Positions 57,960-64,000 of a stretch of 64,000 bases of DNA are shown here, in pieces (position 1 is the stretch's first letter; each line of letters starts with the position of its first letter). The translations under genes were made by a program, and so were the position numbers. The stretch is from assembly GCF_011075055.1 (NCBI RefSeq), contig NC_058137.1, positions 11,951,463-12,015,462 on the forward strand, in the 5' to 3' direction. Origin of the DNA: Mangifera indica. Lineage: Eukaryota > Streptophyta > Magnoliopsida > Sapindales > Anacardiaceae. The notes under the pieces were generated by a model. That model ran no database searches and was not told the origin of the DNA. It saw only the letters and a list, made by a program, of their open reading frames with translations.

Positions 57960-59846
57960 AACCTTGAGGAATTAATTCACAAAATTATACCTATGAATTT
58001 TTTTAATTCAATTGTATATTTTTAATTGTTGATATCAAATTTTTTTATTATAAAATATAATTGGCTATTATAAAATTATTGTTCTAATTTTATGATTGAT
58101 GTTATCAGTAATTTAAAATTGTTAGTTGATGTTTTGTTGTTGTAATACATTTGAGATCATATAAAGAATGTAAAATTGTATTAAATTTATTTAATTTCCT
58201 GAACTTTTTTTTGCTTGATATTGTTGAAGTATGCAGGGTACTTGAAATTTGGTTCATTGGCCATTGATTTTGTGTATTTGCACGAATTCACCTTCGAATT
58301 GCGTTATTGTGTGCTTTGAAGGTTGCTGCTGATGTGAGGACAGTTTTTATGTCAAAAATAGGGAAATTTTTTGGGTTTTTTTGTCAAAGGAAAAATTTGG
58401 AGAATTCAGGTTTGGAAAATGCGATGCAAGGCTAGCTCCAAGTCATGCATGGGGTGGCGAGGTGGCACCTTCATCAACACCTCATCAGCATAGTATTGTT
58501 GGGCACAACTGGACATCCCATGTGCAAGCCATGCCTTTGCATGATTTCAAAGGGTGCCCATGGCTTCTAGTCGTACTTCCAGCCATGTATACTTCTAGAA
58601 TATTGTTAAATTTTAGATGCATGGCTAGATACTTTACCTGTATGCCTAACAAAGTGGAAAATATCAATTTGGCCTTGTTTTATTGAACTAGGATTGAATT
58701 GGGATTTTTTTGACATTTGGGGCTGAAATACAATTATACAAAACTAGAGAGACTAAAAGAAATTAACACTTAGGTAAAATAATTTAAATTAATTCATTTT
58801 AATTTTGATTATAATGTATGTATGTTTGTATATGCATAATGTCCTATGCACAATTTAAAAACCTTATGATGCTTTTATTTTTATTTATTATTTTTTTATT
58901 AGTAATAATTAAAATAAGATCTAAGTCTCTTATCTTCTCTACAGTTTTGTTGTACTTCTCTTTTCACCTAAATCCTCTTGAATGTAACTTAAAGTTTCTG
59001 TTTTACGAATGTAAAATTAGAATACGATTTAATTTTTTATTATTAAAAAAATTATAACTAGGAAACTAAGTTATATACAATTGAAAACTAAAGATGAAGG
59101 AATTATTGAAGACCCAAAGAACAGTACCTAGGTTGACCTATCAACCTCTTATGGCTCGACGGAATTAACATTAGTTAAAGTTGTACACCCACATGTTTAA
59201 TTTACATTGTAGTATGCATGTTAAGTTTTATTTTTCAAATAATCACCTTGAATGTTAAATAACTAAAATTGGTAAGATAACAATAAATCTCTTAAATATA
59301 TTAGGTCAAAAATAACCACATGTCTTCCAATACGATGCCTCGAGGCAAGCCCTTATTTGTTAGAACCTTATTTGCCAAAGCGAAAGGTACACTTCTACCA
59401 AGTGAAAAATTGAGTGATTATTTATATTGAGTCTAACTTAACTAGTACACTCAATTTGTTTGCCGTGAAGGTGAAAGTGTATTAGAAAGAAAGTTAGGGA
59501 CAATTAATTATTATTGTATAAGTGATATGTAGTATCAACCCTACTAAAACCAAAAATCACAATTTATATCTTATGATTTGTTCATGTGTAATTATTGAAT
59601 TAGAGATCGTGGATTTTTGTGATCAATTTGATTGACCTACCTATTTGGTTAATTTGAACCTGTTCGCCAAAGTGAAGGAAATAATTAATTCAATGGGATC
59701 TCAACCACTAGGAGGTCCATTAGGATTTCCTAAGTCCAACGAAGAGGGTTGTTGACTTGAAAAAATTGATAGAAGCATTTATTTAATGAAAAACCATGTT
59801 AAATAAATATGAAATTAAAATATGACTTTATTTTTTGTTTTGTAGA
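57960..59846 (+). other. Leader of copia element 2
   Basis: Long AT-rich leader between the primer-binding site and gag. It ends with TTTGTTTTGTAG directly before AATGG, a plausible splice acceptor. The ORF at 58381-58686 shows no known motif. Confidence 0.45.
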
Positions 59847-60460
59847 ATGGACTTAACACACAACCTAATATTTGAAAATGAGTTTAGGTTAGATGCGAAA
59901 CACCTTGACTGGTATCAATGTCTACGAACTACACTAGAAAAGAAGGGAATCTTATATGTTGTTGCACAAAATTTAACAGTTGTGCCTAAACATGGGGTTG
60001 AAATGAAAGAATTTTATCCTTACAAGAAACACAAAAATCGATGACAGAGTGAATAATGGAACTCACGTGTTTAATATAATTAAATTGATCGAGAGGGCTA
60101 AAACTTTAGACTCACATATGAGGAATAACATGACCTTTAATTTTGTTGTCTCATCTCTACCCGAATCTTACGCTAAGTTCGTTATAGATTTTCTAAAGGA
60201 TAATAAGGGCTAATCCATTGAATATTTGATAAGGAAGGTAGTAAATGTTGATGTACATATTAGAATAGTTAAACAGGTGGAAACTAGTTTGAAAAGAGAG
60301 GAAGCAAAAAGGTTAATGTTTAGCTAAATTTTGAATCTTAGTTAATGCGTCATAACACACTAAACTCTCATAAAGGCGCAATTGGCAAAAATAAGATAAT
60401 TTTCTTTTGATGTGGTAAGTCTGACCACTAAAGCAAATACTGCAAAACCTTTCTAGCTAA
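59847..60460 (+). pseudogene. copia gag remnant of element 2
   Basis: Starts MDLTHNLIFENEFRL, then DWYQCLRTTLEKKGILYVV, in the frame to 60044. After a frame change it continues as LIERAKTLDSHMRNNMTFNFVVSSLPESYAKFVI, typical of the plant copia gag core. A decayed knuckle follows at about 60405-60450 (CGKSDH, stop, SKYC), with stops at the first Cys region and at a likely Trp. Not functional. Confidence 0.75.
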
Positions 60461-61230
60461 CGAAAAAATGAAGACTCAATCTTGAACTTTTGGTAAGATT
60501 GAGAATTGAACCTTTTTTCGAAATCTTGGACTATTTAACACGAGATTTAAATTCTTAGATTTGTTCGATATGAAGAAAGTAAGACATAGTGGATGATAGC
60601 CAAGAGCAGAGGTGGACCTACAAATTGGAAATATGGTATGTACATGCCACATTAGTTGTAAGATTTATGTATTCATTATAGCTCACGGGCAAGATGAAAA
60701 GAAATAATAACTAGTTGTAATATTTTTCATAAATAAAATTTCTGAGAGATTTATTATTATGATTATTTTTAGAATTTTCATTCGTATAAATTAATTTGGA
60801 CCAATAATTTGGCATGAAAGACTGAGTTATGACTAGAATTTTGATTCATTTGATTTTTGTTGAATGATAGATACTAGATATGTCTTTTAGACAAAGATGA
60901 CCATGTCAATCTTTCACTATCTTCAGTGGGAACATTATTTAACTGTTGAATTTCGTCTAAACAATAAGAATTAACAATTTGTGTCTAACACAACAAATTT
61001 TGAATTTCATTTAATTCATTGGACATTCCAATGAATATGATTTGTAAATCTTCAAAAATATGAATTTAAATACCTTAAAGAAATTCAAGGAATTCAAGAA
61101 AGAAATAGAGAATTTGTTAATGTGTGTATTCAATCACTTGGGTTAAATCAAGAAAGTGAATACAAAAGACAAATGGTCTAACTTAATGTATGAGGCGTAG
61201 TGGGAGTTTTAATATTCATTAATATTCTAA
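60461..61230. other. Degraded internal sequence of copia element 2
   Basis: I cannot identify protease, integrase or polymerase motifs here. AT-rich, many stops. Confidence 0.35.
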
Positions 61231-61231
61231 G

Positions 61232-61447
61232 GTGTAATACCCTCAGGTATATTTCAAGGGCATTTATATCTTTTGACCTTGTTTTGAGATATTTTTCATT
61301 TTAGTTGTAATACCCTCAAGTATGTTCCAGAGGCATTTATGTCTTTTGACCTTGTTTTGAGATATTTTTCATTTTAGTTGTAATACCCTCAAGTATGTTC
61401 TAGAGGCATTTATGTCTTTTGACCCTGTTTTGAGATATTTTTCATTT

Positions 61448-61501
<54 letters not shown>

Positions 61502-61571
61502 AAATGAAAAATATTTCAAAACAGGGTCAAAAGACATAAATATCTCTGGAACATACCTGAGGGTATTACAT
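61232..61571. mobile_element. Hairpin element with 73-bp tandem units and an (AT)n loop
   Basis: Three tandem 73-bp units (61234, 61307, 61380) read GTAATACCCTCAAGTATG, AGAGGCATTTATGTCTTTTG, ACCTTGTTTTGAGATATTTT. After an (AT)n run at about 61449-61498 the last unit reappears in reverse complement, ending GAGGGTATTACAT at 61571. The ends form an inverted repeat (GTGTAATACCCTCAGGTAT against ATGTAATACCCTCAGGTAT). TAAGGT occurs near both ends but does not form a clear duplication. Non-coding, MITE-like. Confidence 0.75.
61449..61498. repeat. (AT)n microsatellite
   Basis: About 25 AT dinucleotides forming the loop of the hairpin element. Confidence 0.95.
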
Positions 61572-62990
61572 AAGGTAATACATTAGAGATTATAACCACA
61601 GATGTATCATTTATGTCTATGAGTATAACACACTTCATATGTGTTGTATTGAAATCCTATGACTTATTTAATAATGGTAATGACACTAATGTTAAGCAAT
61701 TAACTTGAGTTATTTGAATCATATGTTAAAGCGATTATCTTGTATGGTATCGTAAAAAAAACTTAAGAATATTATCCTTCCAATACCATACAAATTTTGA
61801 AATTTGTTTTCGAAGATTCTTTTAGACGTCATTCTCTAGAAGATCAAATGAGAGGATAATAGAACTCAATCAAACTCTAATTCACAAGATAGATATAGAC
61901 ATAAAGTAAATAATGCACCAATAAATATAGTTGAACATCATAACAAAGATTACTTATTCCTAAAGGAAACAAGTGATCAACCTAAATATACAAAATCATG
62001 TAAGAAAGATGAAGTGTGTTTTAAGTTTATAAGAATTAAAATTCTTATAACTCTTGATAAACGCACTGGTTATTTATGATATTAAAATCTGAGACTTACA
62101 AGTGAAACTAAAATTTATGCAATGATGAACAGATCCGAATTAAATGTCATATTTGCAACTAGCATAAAAATAAGATAACGAAGTAATCCTTCATAAATAA
62201 ACTTAAACTAAGTAGTCCATATTTTCACCTGATCTATTGTTATAGATCGTATAGACTACCAAATTTAAGTTAAAATGTTTATAATAGACGATGACTAAAA
62301 GGATTTAACAAACAAGAATCCGAAAGGATTCTTTTTCGTTATAATGATACATGTCTTTCTTGGATTATATATCATTGAACACATAAATTGAGAAACAAAG
62401 ATGATTAGTTTTATATTAGCACCAACTAATAGAATGATCATAAGTATCATGATATACACTCAAGGTTAATATCTCAATTTTTTAAAAGGATCAACTGCAT
62501 CCAAATAAGTGCCATTGGACAACACACAAAGAAATATCCTTAATTTTTTGAAAAAGAATATGGATAGTTCCTGAGCTTTTAAAGAATGAAGTCACTAATG
62601 AGAACTATTGACATAAGACAAATCAGGTTGAAAATAATGAATATCGATTCAAAAAGACATGTCATATAAATGTTGAATCAATTCTATATTGAAAGTTGAG
62701 TATAAGGCATTCAATAGCAAGGTCTTAAATGATATATTAGATTGTAAAATTAACTTCTAGCATTATTGATTTGGTACTATTAAAACAAAACAAATGCTTC
62801 ATAGAGTCATGGCTCACTAAAAGGTCTAGTTGTATATTTTGGCAATTTCACCTTAACAAGAAGAAAGGTTTGTTAACCTTTGAAAAGCTGAATGAACAAA
62901 GTGCATCAATGAATGGTCTATTACAGTAAAAGCAATTATGGCCATGTACGGTTATCCAATCTTGTTTACATGGATGACTGGCTATAGTGT
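61572..62990. other. Degraded internal sequence of copia element 2 (3' half)
   Basis: No polymerase or RNase H motif is readable. Presumed from its position between gag and the 3' LTR. Confidence 0.35.
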
Positions 62991-63001
62991 AAGTGGGACA
63001 T
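62991..63001 (+). other. Polypurine tract of copia element 2
   Basis: GTGTAAGTGGGACAT directly precedes TGTTGGGG. Plant copia elements usually have AGTGGGAGAT just before TGTTGG. Confidence 0.6.
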
Positions 63002-63285
63002 TGTTGGGGTTGATGTCGATAGCCAATCCCTATAATGATACAAGTTCATTGATAAAAATCATATTTTTAATTTACTATAATATTCTTTGTCTATAAAGCA
63101 TATTAATATATGCTTAGAAAAATATCTTTAAAATAGTTGAACTGTGACAAGAGGATCAACGCTTGGCACCTGATATGAGAACTCTATGCTCATATTAGGT
63201 AGTTGTTTTTAAATAATGATAGAATTATCATAGTGTTGAACGACCTCATCGAAAAATGATAACAATTCTCATGTGTCAAATATAA
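63002..63285 (+). repeat. 3' LTR of copia element 2 (5' part)
   Basis: TGTTGGGGTTGATGTCGATAG, similar to 43828-44135. After about 63285 the two sequences stop aligning. Confidence 0.7.
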
Positions 63286-64000
63286 TACTCTTTTCTTGAT
63301 GCATACCCTTGATGGGAATATAATAAAAGAGGCATACACAATTGGATTATTTGAAAACTTTATTACATGATTATAATTATAGAATGTGCAAAAAAGTGAT
63401 ACAATAAAAATACTTTATTAATCAATATTCGTAGAAACCTCAAATGCTTGAAAATACTAATAGTAATGATAATAATAATAGTAACGAAAACTATGTGTCT
63501 AATGAAATGAATAATAAAAACCTCTCGCCTCATGTAGTTGTTAGTTGGACTGTTGGATCTCCCGTCTACCCTACTACTCACTCTACTTGCAAAACATACA
63601 AAAATGAAACACGTGAGTAAAACTTAGTAAATTGAGACATTTTGACACCCATGACTAATAAATTATTTGAAGATAAAATCGCATTCCATTTGTAAGCTAA
63701 CTATTGTCACACTATGACCTCTCAGTGCCTTAACATAGATCATCCATGGAAACTATGAGATCCAAGCTAGAATCGACATATCTTATGCTCGGGTGAAAGC
63801 TATTGTGGTGCCTTGCACATATGCCAAATAACATATTAGGTTGTCTAACTAAGACACCCTAATCATATGGGAAAATCTCTAATAGTAACTCCTTCGCTTA
63901 CCACATAAGTTGATCGAAACTGCTAACTAAACATCCAAAGATAGCCTCTACCTCAGGTACATATGTGGTGCATCCCCCTAATCATGTGAGGAATATCTAA
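63286..64000. other. Unassigned sequence, probably another insertion in the 3' LTR
   Basis: It does not match the 5' LTR copy. No ORF or domain is recognised. It may be part of a further element that runs off the window. Confidence 0.35.

Larger units (their letters stand above)
43828..64000 (+). mobile_element. Ty1/copia-type LTR retrotransposon 2, plus strand, heavily interrupted, runs off the window
   Basis: The LTR start TGTTGGGGTT occurs at 43828 and again at 63002, with about 280 bp of clear similarity after each (GATACAAGTTTATTGATAAA, CTTTGTCTATAAAGCATATT, ACACCTGAT-type words). The primer-binding site lies at 57947-57959, so the 5' LTR is made of 43828-45193 plus about 57443-57945, split by a foldback element and MULE 1. 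Internally there is gag (59847 on), a decayed zinc knuckle and a polypurine tract before the 3' LTR. Little or no pol is readable between 60460 and 62990, so most of pol has been lost or decayed. The 3' LTR diverges from the 5' copy at about 63285. Confidence 0.65.

Noticed and set aside
1..64000. tRNA or rRNA genes
   Set aside because: I saw no cloverleaf-length match or rRNA core sequence. Only primer-binding sites and a possible SINE promoter resemble tRNA.

Overview
The window looks like AT-rich nuclear DNA of a dicot plant. It has spliced genes with GT-AG introns, Ty1/copia and Ty3/gypsy retrotransposons primed by initiator tRNA-Met, Mutator-like elements (MULEs), MITEs and a pentatricopeptide-repeat (PPR) gene relic. 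No prokaryotic gene layout is present. Species cannot be named from sequence alone. Only one host gene looks intact: a seven-exon J-domain (DnaJ) protein gene at 36410-40443 on the plus strand. Almost everything else recognisable is transposon sequence, much of it nested.

Layout. 1-4591: AT-rich DNA without a supportable gene. 4592-12904: a long-inverted-repeat (foldback) Mutator-type element, interrupted near its left tip by a complete but decayed Ty3/gypsy element (4607-12093, minus strand). 13167-16135: a hAT-like element with GCTCGAGCTTG-rich inverted ends, carrying a PPR gene relic. 17757-18620: a solo-LTR-like sequence. 18870-19354: a MITE. About 20160-27300: a degenerate MULE with a DUF1985/Ulp1-like gene (plus) convergent with a mudrA transposase (minus). 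27926-32758: a decayed Ty1/copia element (minus). 32907-33512: a tandem duplication. 34283-34857: a second foldback element with a perfect 9-bp target-site duplication (TSD). 36141-40443: upstream ORF, promoter and the J-protein gene. 41298-41740: MITE and foldback fragments. 43828-64000: a second Ty1/copia element (plus) whose 5' LTR is split by a foldback element (45194-46010) and an 11.4-kb MULE (46021-57433).

The most notable system is the 46021-57433 MULE. It has a 9-bp TSD, a mudrA gene on the left and a captured DUF1985-Ulp1 protease-like gene on the right, convergent with it. Both genes have multiplied TATA promoters and long 5' introns filled with one shared 118-bp repeat family in inverted orientation. 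The element at 20-27 kb repeats the gene pair and exon structure in the opposite orientation, so the architecture belongs to a family. This matches the published Kaonashi (KI-MULE) concept; the promoter arrays, mini-exon structure and loss of protease residues are worth a closer look. Both copies are now broken by stops and frameshifts, several of which fit C-to-T deamination.
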